Assembly: GCA_944324875.1 (NCBI GenBank)
Contig: CALUXZ010000002.1
Coordinates: 1 to 33,840, forward strand
DNA length: 33,840 nt
From: Candidatus Gastranaerophilales bacterium
GTDB taxonomy: Bacteria > Cyanobacteriota > Vampirovibrionia > Gastranaerophilales > Gastranaerophilaceae
Direction: 5' to 3'
Shown: in pieces, positions 22,531 through 30,669 of the stretch
Layout of the letters: each line of letters opens with the position of its first letter
Numbering within the stretch: position 1 is the stretch's first letter
Position numbers and translations under genes: made by a program
The notes under the pieces: generated by a model
Told to the model about the DNA's origin: nothing
Seen by the model: the letters and a program-made list of their open reading frames with translations, nothing else
Databases searched by the model: none

Positions 22531-24189
22531 ATGTTCAAGCAGAAAACTTCGGATAATTCTTTTAAAGGTTCAAAAAATGAGCCAAATAATTCAATGCAGC
22601 TGGCGCAAGCTGCACATCAAAGGTATCTTCTGCATTCTTCATCCGAAGATTTAACAACAGCAATAAATTATTATATAGAAGCTCTTAAAAATAACCCTGA
22701 TACCCCGAGTGCTTATTTCAGGCTTGCAAGTCTTTTACACGACAATGGACAAATAGGGATAGAATCAGCTATTGAACAGTGTAGAAAAGCTGTTGAAATA
22801 GATTCAAAAAATCCTAATGCGCACATGTATTTAGGGTATTTTTTGTCTTTAAAAGGTGATTTTGAAGATGCTAAGGAGCAATTTAAAACAGCAATTAAAT
22901 TAAATCCCTTGAAATCCTCAAGAACAAGGCTTGTTCTGGCATTAACTTTATTGGAAAAAGGCAGGATAAATAAAAATTCTTTTAGTGATTTCACTTGTGC
23001 ACTTTATTACATTTTCTCGGGCTCTGTTTTATTCTTCTTTGATAAAGCAAGTGTTAAGATGTTTTTTAAAAATGTTTTAGACGATATAAGTTTTATTAAA
23101 TATAGGGCTTTTGGCGAAATTTTAGAGAAAACAAATCAAGATAAAAATGCCTACAGTCTGTATGCTGATGCTTTAGATAAAACAAGAAATAAATCTGTTT
23201 TTTATGAGAGAATGGCACAAATTGCCAAAAAGAAAAAACGCTATGATGTGGCTCTTGAGTGTTATCAAAATTCTGTAGTGCTTTCTAATTCTAATCCGAT
23301 GAGAGTTGTAAGTGCTATTGAATTTGTCGAGGAATTTTATCCTGAAAAAACTGATGAGTTAATTGATTTATATACTATTTTAACAAGTCAAAATCCTAAC
23401 TTGCCAAGATGTTATTATGAGTTGGGACATTTATATCTTAAAAAAGAAGATAAATTTAATGCTGTAAATGCTTTTAAGCTTGCACTTCAATATGATAATG
23501 ATAATCCGTTTTACTTAAATGCGCTTGCATTTTCTTATGTTCAACTTGAACAATACGATAGCGCAATAGAATTGTATCAAAAAGCTTTAAGTATAAACCC
23601 TGATAATGAATGGTCAGCAGTTGTTGCTCAAGCTTTAGCTGCAATTTATCATCAAATAAAAGGCAATTCTGATGCAGCTATTTCAATGTTACAAAATGCG
23701 CTTCTTTTAACAAAAGAAAAATCTCAAATTTATCAAGCTATTGCAGATATTTATTATGACTTGGAAGATTTAGACAAAGCAATCGAATATTACAATTCTT
23801 CGCTTGATGGTGATTGCAATAATCCAAAAGCATATTCTCGCCTTGCTATGGCATATTGGGAAAAAGATTACATCGAAAAAGCAATTATTTATTATTCAAA
23901 AGCAATTGATTTAGATCCTGAATACGATATTGCATACAATAATTTGGGTGTAATATTTTTAGATGGTCTGGGGGACGCTAAGCGTGCGCTTTCTTATTTT
24001 GAAAATGCAGTTGATATAAATCCAAATTATGTCCTTGCACATTTTAACATTGGTAGAGCTTATGAAACCATGGGACAAAAAATTGATGCTGCAAAAAATT
24101 ATCAAGTTGCCCTTAATTTAAATAAGATTAATCCCGAAGTAGACTCTCAGATGATTGAAGATATGCTCTTTAAACTATTTGAAGCATAA
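22531..24189 (+). CDS. TPR-repeat protein, cytosolic
   Basis: A 552-residue protein made mostly of tetratricopeptide repeats, which form superhelical surfaces for binding other proteins. Typical units include AYFRLASLLHDNGQIGIESA, AHMYLGYFLSLKGDFEDAKE, NPFYLNALAFSYVQLEQYDS and AYNNLGVIFLDGLGDAKRAL. There is no signal peptide; an aromatic hydrophobic stretch near 160-180 (FTCALYYIFSGSVLFFFDKA) breaks the repeat array. The N-terminus MFKQKTSDNSFKGSKNE is polar, with a Phe-Lys-Gly motif. AAGGGA precedes the ATG by 8 bases. It is followed at 11 bases by a second TPR gene and then a diguanylate cyclase, so it is probably part of one signalling module. Confidence 0.88.
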   Translation: MFKQKTSDNSFKGSKNEPNNSMQLAQAAHQRYLLHSSSEDLTTAINYYIEALKNNPDTPSAYFRLASLLHDNGQIGIESAIEQCRKAVEIDSKNPNAHMYLGYFLSLKGDFEDAKEQFKTAIKLNPLKSSRTRLVLALTLLEKGRINKNSFSDFTCALYYIFSGSVLFFFDKASVKMFFKNVLDDISFIKYRAFGEILEKTNQDKNAYSLYADALDKTRNKSVFYERMAQIAKKKKRYDVALECYQNSVVLSNSNPMRVVSAIEFVEEFYPEKTDELIDLYTILTSQNPNLPRCYYELGHLYLKKEDKFNAVNAFKLALQYDNDNPFYLNALAFSYVQLEQYDSAIELYQKALSINPDNEWSAVVAQALAAIYHQIKGNSDAAISMLQNALLLTKEKSQIYQAIADIYYDLEDLDKAIEYYNSSLDGDCNNPKAYSRLAMAYWEKDYIEKAIIYYSKAIDLDPEYDIAYNNLGVIFLDGLGDAKRALSYFENAVDINPNYVLAHFNIGRAYETMGQKIDAAKNYQVALNLNKINPEVDSQMIEDMLFKLFEA

Positions 24190-24200
24190 TAAATTGCCTT

Positions 24201-25280
24201 ATGAAAAAAATTCTTGAATTTTTTAAAAACACAACAGTTAGAATTATAAGCATTTTATTGCTTGTGTTATTTTTAGCGAGTATTTTTTTATTCTTTGATG
24301 TTTATGTCGAACAAGTTAAAAAGGGTGTAAGCTTTTATTGGGTTTACAGGGGTGATAAGTACTACAAAAAAAATAAAACCCAAAGAGCAATTGACTGCTA
24401 TAAAAAAGCACTTGAATATTATCCTGATCACTACAGGGCAAGATATAATCTTGCAAATATATATGTAGTGTATGAAGATTACTATAGTGCACTTGAACAG
24501 TATGCTCGTACACTTGAAATAAAACCCGATTTTATGATAGCCAGAATTGACTATGCTCTTGTTCTATCAAGTGCGACATTTAATCATGACAGAGCAATAG
24601 AACAATATAAAAAAGCAATAGAGAAAAAACCAAAGTGGGTTTATATACCTTTTTTTATAAACAACAGAAAAACATATAAATATAATACAGGAATCGCCTA
24701 TTACAATATGGGTCTTGCATATCGTGCAAAGTCTTTACTTGTGGGAGAAAATAAGTTTTCTGCCCGTCAATATTTATATAGTGCTGTTGAAGCCTATAAA
24801 AAAGCACTTAAAAATATAAAAAGCTATGAAATTTATTATAATTTAGGGCTTGCCAATCAGCTTTTGAAAAATAATGAAGAAGCGGGGGTTAATTATTGCA
24901 AGGCGATTGAGCTTGCGCCATTAAGATATGAAGCTCACTATAATCTTGCACTTTTATTAAGGGATATGAAATTATACAGAGATTCGCTTGAAGAATTTAA
25001 AAAAGCAGGATTGATACTTGATATTGACGGTGAAAGTACCAAAACACGCTATATATATGATGTTTTATCGGATGTTACTCAAAAAATGGTTCAACAGGGT
25101 GATTATAAATATTTAGTCGAACATATTGATGAAAGGGGACATAAAGAAGGTTATAATCAGGCAGAGTTGACTTATGTAGGCGGTAAGCTTGTTGTAAGTG
25201 AAGAATTTGACCGTGCTGTATTAAAAAATTTCAGGACATGTTCTGCAAAAGTTCATTTTAAAACCATTAATGAGGATTAA
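24201..25280 (+). CDS. Membrane-anchored TPR protein
   Basis: 359 residues. One N-terminal membrane segment (about 14-33, RIISILLLVLFLASIFLFFD) is followed by at least five TPR units, for example AIDCYKKALEYYPDHYRARY, ALEQYARTLEIKPDFMIARI, and YEIYYNLGLANQLLKNNEEA. The last 80 residues leave the repeat pattern. With a short basic N-terminus and a long following part, the TPR domain is probably periplasmic, though orientation is an inference. The start is 11 bases after the preceding TPR gene, without a strong ribosome-binding site. It may relay an envelope signal to the cyclase encoded 3 bases downstream. Confidence 0.86.
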   Translation: MKKILEFFKNTTVRIISILLLVLFLASIFLFFDVYVEQVKKGVSFYWVYRGDKYYKKNKTQRAIDCYKKALEYYPDHYRARYNLANIYVVYEDYYSALEQYARTLEIKPDFMIARIDYALVLSSATFNHDRAIEQYKKAIEKKPKWVYIPFFINNRKTYKYNTGIAYYNMGLAYRAKSLLVGENKFSARQYLYSAVEAYKKALKNIKSYEIYYNLGLANQLLKNNEEAGVNYCKAIELAPLRYEAHYNLALLLRDMKLYRDSLEEFKKAGLILDIDGESTKTRYIYDVLSDVTQKMVQQGDYKYLVEHIDERGHKEGYNQAELTYVGGKLVVSEEFDRAVLKNFRTCSAKVHFKTINED

Positions 25281-25283
25281 AAA

Positions 25284-26669
25284 ATGGATTATAAAACATT
25301 TTATAATTTTATGTTAAAACTTACTCTGGCTTTTGAAAAATCAAAATGCAGAAGGGAATTTATAAGCGGTCTTGAAACAGCATTTTCAAAAGTTTTACAG
25401 GTTGAATGCATCAAAATTTATACGCTGGATGAATTTTCATATACAATTAAAGATTTTGAAAAACCTTGGGAAAGTATTTCTGATAATCAAGAGCATTGCA
25501 AACTGCAAGAAGTTTTAAATTCTTTTGTTGGTTCTAAAGATTGTGCAAAACTTGATGAAAATATCATCTATATTCCTATTTTTGACGATACAAAAATAAT
25601 TGGTTTGTTAAAAATTATTTTGGATAAAAAAATTAAACCCGAAAATGACTTTTTTGAAATTGCTCAACTTGTACAAAAACAAATTTCTTATGCTGTTTTA
25701 AACTTTAAATCCGGCGAGAAAATGAAACTTAATACAAAATTTTATCAAACAATCAGAAATATAGCGAAAATTATTGAAACTCAGTACGAATTGAGCTACA
25801 TTTTGCCTATTTTGGGCGAAATGATAGACAGTTTTATTTATGAGCATTTAATTTATATTTTTATAAAAAATAAAAATAAAAAAGAATTTAAACTTGTTTG
25901 GCCTGCAAACATCAAAGATGTAAAAATATACGAATATCTTGAAAATCTTACCCCAAAATCAGGTGTAATCCTTGAGCGAGAGGGAAAAATAGGAATATTT
26001 CCATTATTAAGTGAACAGAAACTTTTGGGCGCAGTTGTGGCATACAATCCTTTTGATAAATTAAATGAAAATGAAATAAATTATCTTGATGAAATTTCAA
26101 AACAGGCGTCAATTACAATTGAGCGTGCCGGTGAGTATATGAAAATTTTAAAAGATGCCACACTGGATGCACTCACCGGTCTTAATAATCGTCATCAGTT
26201 TGCGCTGAGGTTAAGAGAAGAAACTGCAAGTGCAAAACGACAAAATACTCCTTTGTGTTGCATCATGACTGATATTGATTTCTTTAAAAAGGTAAATGAT
26301 ACCTATGGGCACGCAGTAGGTGATTGTGTATTAAAAAATGTTGCCCGTACTATAAAGAAAGAGTTAAGAGAAAACGATATCCCCTCACGCTACGGTGGGG
26401 AGGAATTTGCGATACTTTTGCCCCATACAACACTTGATGAGGCACAACTTGTCGCACAAAGATTAAGGGCAGCAATAGAAAAGAAAAAAATTAATATTGA
26501 AGAATATGGTATTGAAGACATTAAACAACTGAATGTTACAATATCTGTAGGTGTGAGCTTGTATGACAAAAAAATGAAAGAGCCGCAGCAGCTTTATCAA
26601 AATGCTGACAAAGCACTATATCAAGCAAAAGAAAGTGGCAGAAACAAAGTTGTTGTGTTTTGCGAATAA
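25284..26669 (+). CDS. Diguanylate cyclase with GAF-like sensor region
   Basis: Makes c-di-GMP from two GTP. Of 461 residues, about 291-460 form a complete GGDEF domain: DALTGLNNRHQF, DIDFFKKVNDTYGHAVGD, and the active-site loop SRYGGEEFAILLP (GGEEF at 371-375). An inhibitory I-site RxxD (REND, 362-365) is correctly placed five residues before GGEEF, so product feedback is expected. Residues about 1-135 and 150-285 look like two GAF-type modules (for example IIYIPIFDDTKIIGLLKIIL and GIFPLLSEQKLLGAVVAYNP), followed by a helical linker into the GGDEF. There is no membrane segment. It is the third gene of the TPR-TPR-cyclase operon. Confidence 0.93.
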   Translation: MDYKTFYNFMLKLTLAFEKSKCRREFISGLETAFSKVLQVECIKIYTLDEFSYTIKDFEKPWESISDNQEHCKLQEVLNSFVGSKDCAKLDENIIYIPIFDDTKIIGLLKIILDKKIKPENDFFEIAQLVQKQISYAVLNFKSGEKMKLNTKFYQTIRNIAKIIETQYELSYILPILGEMIDSFIYEHLIYIFIKNKNKKEFKLVWPANIKDVKIYEYLENLTPKSGVILEREGKIGIFPLLSEQKLLGAVVAYNPFDKLNENEINYLDEISKQASITIERAGEYMKILKDATLDALTGLNNRHQFALRLREETASAKRQNTPLCCIMTDIDFFKKVNDTYGHAVGDCVLKNVARTIKKELRENDIPSRYGGEEFAILLPHTTLDEAQLVAQRLRAAIEKKKINIEEYGIEDIKQLNVTISVGVSLYDKKMKEPQQLYQNADKALYQAKESGRNKVVVFCE

Positions 26670-26711
26670 AATTCTAAAATATTAACTTTTGTAAATTTAT
26701 TGAAAAAAACT

Positions 26712-26781
26712 AACCTCGGAATATATATTAATTTTATTTTGGAAAATTGTAATACAATTAAAATAGCAAATACCCGAGGTT
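26712..26781 (+). promoter_or_regulatory. Inverted repeat enclosing the ribosome-binding site of the next gene
   Basis: AACCTCGG (26712-26719) and CCGAGGTT (26774-26781) are perfectly complementary and lie 54 bases apart. The right arm contains GAGG (26776-26779), the ribosome-binding site of the gene that starts at 26786. Between the arms lies AATTGTA-A-TACAATT (26745-26759), a second palindrome that contains TACAAT, a possible -10. In a transcript reading through from the cyclase gene the left arm could mask the site; a transcript from the internal promoter would lack it. Confidence 0.45.
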
Positions 26782-26785
26782 TGTT

Positions 26786-27022
26786 ATGTTAAGAACAAAA
26801 TCAAAACAATCTTATCTTAAAAAAGCCGTGAAGGTCAGACATCATGGCAGGCTTTATTTTGTAAATAAAGCAAAGTTAAGCTTTGTACTGTCTAAAATAG
26901 GTGTGTGCAAAAAGTTTGATTTTTTAAATGAAAATTTAAAAGATTTTTTATCTAAAAATAAGCTTTTGTATACAGAGTTTTTGCACCATGTAAGCGACAG
27001 CGTAAAAGTGTTTGATAAATAG
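26786..27022 (+). CDS. Small basic protein of unknown function
   Basis: Not recognised. The 78-residue product is Lys-rich (MLRTKSKQSYLKKAVKVRHH, then GRLYFVNKAKLSFVL) with a predicted pI well above 9 and no membrane segment. The basic N-terminal third suggests nucleic-acid or ribosome binding, but no family motif is visible. GAGG at 26776-26779 lies 6 bases upstream of the ATG, which supports translation. It follows the c-di-GMP module by 116 bases and may be under separate control through the inverted repeat at 26712-26781. Confidence 0.6.
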   Translation: MLRTKSKQSYLKKAVKVRHHGRLYFVNKAKLSFVLSKIGVCKKFDFLNENLKDFLSKNKLLYTEFLHHVSDSVKVFDK

Positions 27023-27278
27023 CAGATACGAATAATATTTATAGTTTTATTGTGTGATGAACAAATTATGTTTGTTGCAAGTTTTTATACGTAGTTTTTC
27101 GAATATTAAGTTTTGTTTCAAAAATTTTATACATGGTGTTACAAAATTACTTTTTGAATATAATGGTAGGGCAAAATTAAATAGTACTTTTGGATTATTT
27201 TTTAACTTGAAAGGATTTGAAATTATCTTTGTGCTAAGATTTTGCATGTATGGTAGTAAGTATTAAAGGAATTTAAAA
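27023..27278. other. AT-rich intergenic region before glgP
   Basis: 256 bases with no convincing gene. It holds a small hairpin AACAAA-TTATG-TTTGTT (27060-27076) without a proper T-run, a TATAAT at 27159-27164 lacking a good -35, and the candidate glgP promoter near 27232. Small frames on both strands here have no ribosome-binding sites. A non-coding RNA is possible but unsupported. Confidence 0.4.
27232..27240 (+). promoter_or_regulatory. Candidate extended -10 of glgP
   Basis: TGCTAAGAT reads as TGN-TAAGAT, an extended -10 element, 39 bases before the glgP ATG. The -35 region is poor. AAAGGA (about 27265-27270) is the ribosome-binding site. Confidence 0.35.
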
Positions 27279-28976
27279 ATGGCTTTACCAAATGTCGCAT
27301 ATTTCTCAATGGAAATAGCATTAGACCAATCATTAGCAACTTATTCAGGCGGTCTTGGTTTCTTAGCGGGTGCACACATGCAATCTGCAGGTTATCTTCA
27401 AATGCCTATGGTCGGTGTAACAATGTTATGGTCATACGGCTATTACGACCAACGTATCAATCAAAATGGCGAAGTTGAAGTTGCATACATTAGAAAGCAC
27501 TACGACTTTTTGACAGATTTAAATGTTTATACAACAGTAAAAGTCTTTGGCGAAGATGTAAAAGTTAAAGCTTACAGAGTAGAAGGCGACCTTTTTGGTT
27601 CATGCCCTGTTTATCTATTAACAACAGATATTGACGGCAACTCTGAATGGGCAAGAAGAATTTCACACAAATTATATGACGGAGATGAAAAAATCCGTAT
27701 TGCTCAAGAAACAATTCTTGGTATAGGTGGTGTTAGGATTCTTCAAGAAGTGGGTTATCCGTTTGATTGTGTTCATATGAACGAAGGTCATGCGCTTCCT
27801 GCTGCTTTTGAGCTTTTAAGACAATATAACGGTGATTTAAATGCAGTTAAAAAGAAAACCGTATTCACAACTCACACACCGGTTGCTGCAGGTAACGAAG
27901 TTCACTGGGTTGATACACTAATTGAAGGCGGTTTCTTTGCAGGTTGCCCACGTGAAAAAGCAATTGAACTTGGTGGAGAAAACTTCTCACTAACTGTTGC
28001 TGCTCTTAGAATGTCAAGAGTTGCAAACGCAGTTTCTCAGCTTCATGGTTTGGTTGCAAATAAAATGTGGGATTGGGTTCAAGGCAGATGTCCGATACGT
28101 GCTATTACAAACGCTGTAAACCAACACTACTGGCAAGACCCAAGAATTGCTTTTGCTGAATCTTTCCAAGAGCTGCTAGATGCTAAAAAAGAAATGAAAA
28201 AGGATTTATTCCAATACATTTCAGATACTCAAGGTAAAAGATTTGACCCCAATGTTCTAACAATCACCTGGGCAAGAAGATTTGCAGATTACAAACGTGC
28301 TTGGTTAATCTTAATGGATAAACCTCGTATTGAAAAGCTTTTGAACGAAAACAAAGTTCAATTAATCTTTGCCGGTAAATTCCACCCTGATGATACTATG
28401 GGCAAAGAAATGTTTAACAAAATCCTAAAAGAATCTTACAATATGAAAAACGTTGTAGTTCTTCCGGGTTACGAGTTAGCATTGTCGGCAAAACTTAAAA
28501 AAGGTTCTGATATTTGGTTAAATACACCTCTAAGACCTTTTGAAGCTTCAGGTACATCAGGTATGTCAGCTAACTTAAACGGTGCTTTGCACTTCTCAAC
28601 TTATGACGGTTGGACAGTTGAAGGTACTTTCCCCGGAATCAATGGTTACACTGTTGAATACCCTGGTTTAGACGATGATATTCCATGGGAAGAAAGACAC
28701 TGGAAAGATCATCAATGTGTTATGAATACATTGGAAAATGAAATCATTCCAACTTACTATAACAATCCTGATGAGTGGGCAAGATTAATGCGTCAAGCAA
28801 AAAGAACTGCTGAAGCATACTTTAACTCTGACCGTATGGTTATTGAATACTACAACCGTGTTTATAAACCAATTGCACACGGTGGTTCTCAAGCTGGTCA
28901 AGACGAAGAAGGCTCAGATGCTAAAATTGCAGAAAATCCAAACCTTGATGCTTGGACATTCTCAAACATAAAGTAG
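27279..28976 (+). CDS. glgP: Short-type alpha-glucan (glycogen) phosphorylase, GT35, with Ser at the PLP-lysine position
   Basis: GT35 enzymes release glucose-1-phosphate from alpha-1,4-glucans with pyridoxal phosphate as cofactor. The 565-residue product is a short-type member. It shows VAYFSMEIALDQSLATYSGG, FTTHTPVAAGNEVHW, ITNAVNQHYWQDP, the phosphate-site TWARRFADYKRAW, and IWLNTPLRPFEASGTSGM. In the family the last motif continues with the PLP-binding Lys (GTSGMK or GTGNMK); here the residue is Ser430 (codon TCA at 28566-28568) in GTSGMSANLNGALHFS. The rest of the fold looks intact. The gene has a good ribosome-binding site, its own terminator, and many C-ending codons (ttc, tac, aac) compared with neighbours, suggesting high expression. 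It is either a phosphorylase with altered cofactor use or a non-catalytic glucan-binding paralog. Confidence 0.88.
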   Translation: MALPNVAYFSMEIALDQSLATYSGGLGFLAGAHMQSAGYLQMPMVGVTMLWSYGYYDQRINQNGEVEVAYIRKHYDFLTDLNVYTTVKVFGEDVKVKAYRVEGDLFGSCPVYLLTTDIDGNSEWARRISHKLYDGDEKIRIAQETILGIGGVRILQEVGYPFDCVHMNEGHALPAAFELLRQYNGDLNAVKKKTVFTTHTPVAAGNEVHWVDTLIEGGFFAGCPREKAIELGGENFSLTVAALRMSRVANAVSQLHGLVANKMWDWVQGRCPIRAITNAVNQHYWQDPRIAFAESFQELLDAKKEMKKDLFQYISDTQGKRFDPNVLTITWARRFADYKRAWLILMDKPRIEKLLNENKVQLIFAGKFHPDDTMGKEMFNKILKESYNMKNVVVLPGYELALSAKLKKGSDIWLNTPLRPFEASGTSGMSANLNGALHFSTYDGWTVEGTFPGINGYTVEYPGLDDDIPWEERHWKDHQCVMNTLENEIIPTYYNNPDEWARLMRQAKRTAEAYFNSDRMVIEYYNRVYKPIAHGGSQAGQDEEGSDAKIAENPNLDAWTFSNIK

Positions 28977-28990
28977 TTAAGATATTTTAA

Positions 28991-29029
28991 AAAATAGCGG
29001 GCAGGGTAAAAACTCTGTTCGCTATTTTT
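28991..29029 (+). terminator. Terminator after glgP
   Basis: AAAATAGCG (28991-28999) pairs with CGCTATTTT (29020-29028). The stem extends inward through GGCAG/CTGTT with G-T pairs, giving about 14 pairs around a 10-base loop, and ends in a T-run. Confidence 0.85.
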
Positions 29030-29074
29030 GTTTATGATAAAATTTTTATATAAAGTAATAAATTGGAGAAAAAG

Positions 29075-30562
29075 ATGGAAGCTACTAATAACAGCACAAT
29101 TTCTAGCATTCGAGAGAATAGAATACAAAAACTTAATGATTTAACAGATAAGGGAATAAATCCGTATCCTTATTCATTTGATAAAAATATCTCAGCAGAT
29201 GCACTGCAGAAAAAATATGCTGATCTTGCCGCAGGTGAAGAAACTACTGACACATACAATGTTGCGGGTCGTATAATGGCAATACGCAATACAGGTATGT
29301 TTATTGACCTTATGGATGATTCGGGCAAAATTCAAATTTTTTCACATAAAGAAAATCTAGACCCTGATAAAATGGCAATTATTAAAATGTTGGATGTTGG
29401 CGATATTGTTGGGTTTTCTGGAGATGTCAGAAGAACTCCCAGAGGCGAGTTGAGCATAAAAGCAAAAGATGTTAAACTGCTTTCAAAATCGCTTTTGCCC
29501 TTGCCTGAAAAATTCCATGGTCTAACTGATGTTGAAATTCGCTATCGTCAAAGATATGTGGATATGATTATGAACCCTGAAGTTCGTGATACTTTTAGAA
29601 AACGTTCTTTGATAATTCAAAAAATCAGAGAATATCTTTGTGCTCAAGGATTTTTGGAAGTTGAAACACCAATGCTTCATGCTCAAGCAGGTGGTGCTTC
29701 GGCAAGACCTTTTGAAACATATCATAACGCCCTTGATATGCACATGGTATTAAGAATTGCGCCTGAATTGCATTTAAAAAGGCTACTTGTTGGCGGTGTG
29801 AGCGAAAAGCTTTTTGAGATGAACAGAAACTTTAGAAACGAAGGTATTGACACTCGCCACAATCCTGAGTTTACTATGATAGAGTTGTATCAGGCTTATG
29901 TTGATTATAATGATATGATGGTATTGCTTGAAAATCTTGTTTCAAGTGTTGCGCAAGACGTACTTGGTACTATGGTTATTGAATATCAAGGACAAAAAAT
30001 TGATTTAACCCCTCCATGGGATAGAAAAACCATGCTTGGCGCCATAAAAGAATTTACGGGAGTTGATTTTAATGAATATTTAACTGTAAGTGAAGCTGCA
30101 AAACAAGCGGAAAAATTAGGAATCGAGGTAGAAGAAAATGACAGTTGGGGTAAAATTCTCGATAAAATCTTTGAAGAAAGAGTTGAACCTAAGCTTGTTC
30201 AGCCAGTTCACATACTTGATTATCCACGTGATATTTCACCTCTTGCAAAAGTTCACAGGGATAACCCACGCTTAACGGAACGTTTTGAAACACGCATTAA
30301 CGGCTGGGAAATTTCAAATGCATTTTCTGAACTTACCGATCCGATTGACCAGCGTAATCGTTTTGAGGCTCAGGCAAGAGAAAAAGCAATGGGGGATGAG
30401 GAAGCTTGCGGAATTGATGAAGATTTTATTTGTGCGCTTGAGCATGGTATGCCACCTGCAGGTGGTATGGGCATTGGTATTGATAGACTTGTAATGCTCT
30501 TAACAAATTCGCCTTCTATCCGTGATGTAATTGCATTTCCTACAATGCGTCCAAAAGGATAA
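29075..30562 (+). CDS. lysS: Lysyl-tRNA synthetase, class II
   Basis: Charges tRNA-Lys. The 495-residue product has the N-terminal OB-fold anticodon-binding domain ([20 protein letters not shown], then GKIQIF) and the class II core. Visible are [20 protein letters not shown], motif 2 ([20 protein letters not shown]), and the end with motif 3 ([20 protein letters not shown]). ATG 29075 is chosen because GGAG (29065-29068) lies 6 bases upstream; an in-frame TTG at 29063 would overlap that site. It is flanked by terminators, so it is probably a single-gene unit. Confidence 0.97.
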   Translation: MEATNNSTISSIRENRIQKLNDLTDKGINPYPYSFDKNISADALQKKYADLAAGEETTDTYNVAGRIMAIRNTGMFIDLMDDSGKIQIFSHKENLDPDKMAIIKMLDVGDIVGFSGDVRRTPRGELSIKAKDVKLLSKSLLPLPEKFHGLTDVEIRYRQRYVDMIMNPEVRDTFRKRSLIIQKIREYLCAQGFLEVETPMLHAQAGGASARPFETYHNALDMHMVLRIAPELHLKRLLVGGVSEKLFEMNRNFRNEGIDTRHNPEFTMIELYQAYVDYNDMMVLLENLVSSVAQDVLGTMVIEYQGQKIDLTPPWDRKTMLGAIKEFTGVDFNEYLTVSEAAKQAEKLGIEVEENDSWGKILDKIFEERVEPKLVQPVHILDYPRDISPLAKVHRDNPRLTERFETRINGWEISNAFSELTDPIDQRNRFEAQAREKAMGDEEACGIDEDFICALEHGMPPAGGMGIGIDRLVMLLTNSPSIRDVIAFPTMRPKG

Positions 30563-30584
30563 AAAAATTTACTTAACATTTCTT

Positions 30585-30625
30585 AAAAATTGCGGTTAAT
30601 TTTTTGCATTACCCGCAATTTTTTT
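30585..30625 (+). terminator. Terminator after lysS
   Basis: AAAAATTGCGG (30585-30595) pairs with CCGCAATTTTT (30613-30623). The stem continues inward with TAAT/ATTA after one mismatch, and the 3' arm merges into seven T. Confidence 0.88.
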
Positions 30626-30669
30626 GTTTCAATGTTTTTGTATGAACAGTTAGAAGGTTAGGTATAATA

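Noticed and set aside
27060-27076. AACAAA-TTATG-TTTGTT hairpin as a terminator
   Set aside because: Short, AT-only stem and no immediate T-run.
27054-27266. 70-residue frame upstream of glgP, and an opposite frame at 27047-27247
   Set aside because: No ribosome-binding site, hydrophobic low-complexity products typical of AT-rich spacer, and the region has promoter-like elements.
29063-29074. TTG start of lysS
   Set aside because: The TTG overlaps the GGAG ribosome-binding site that serves ATG 29075.
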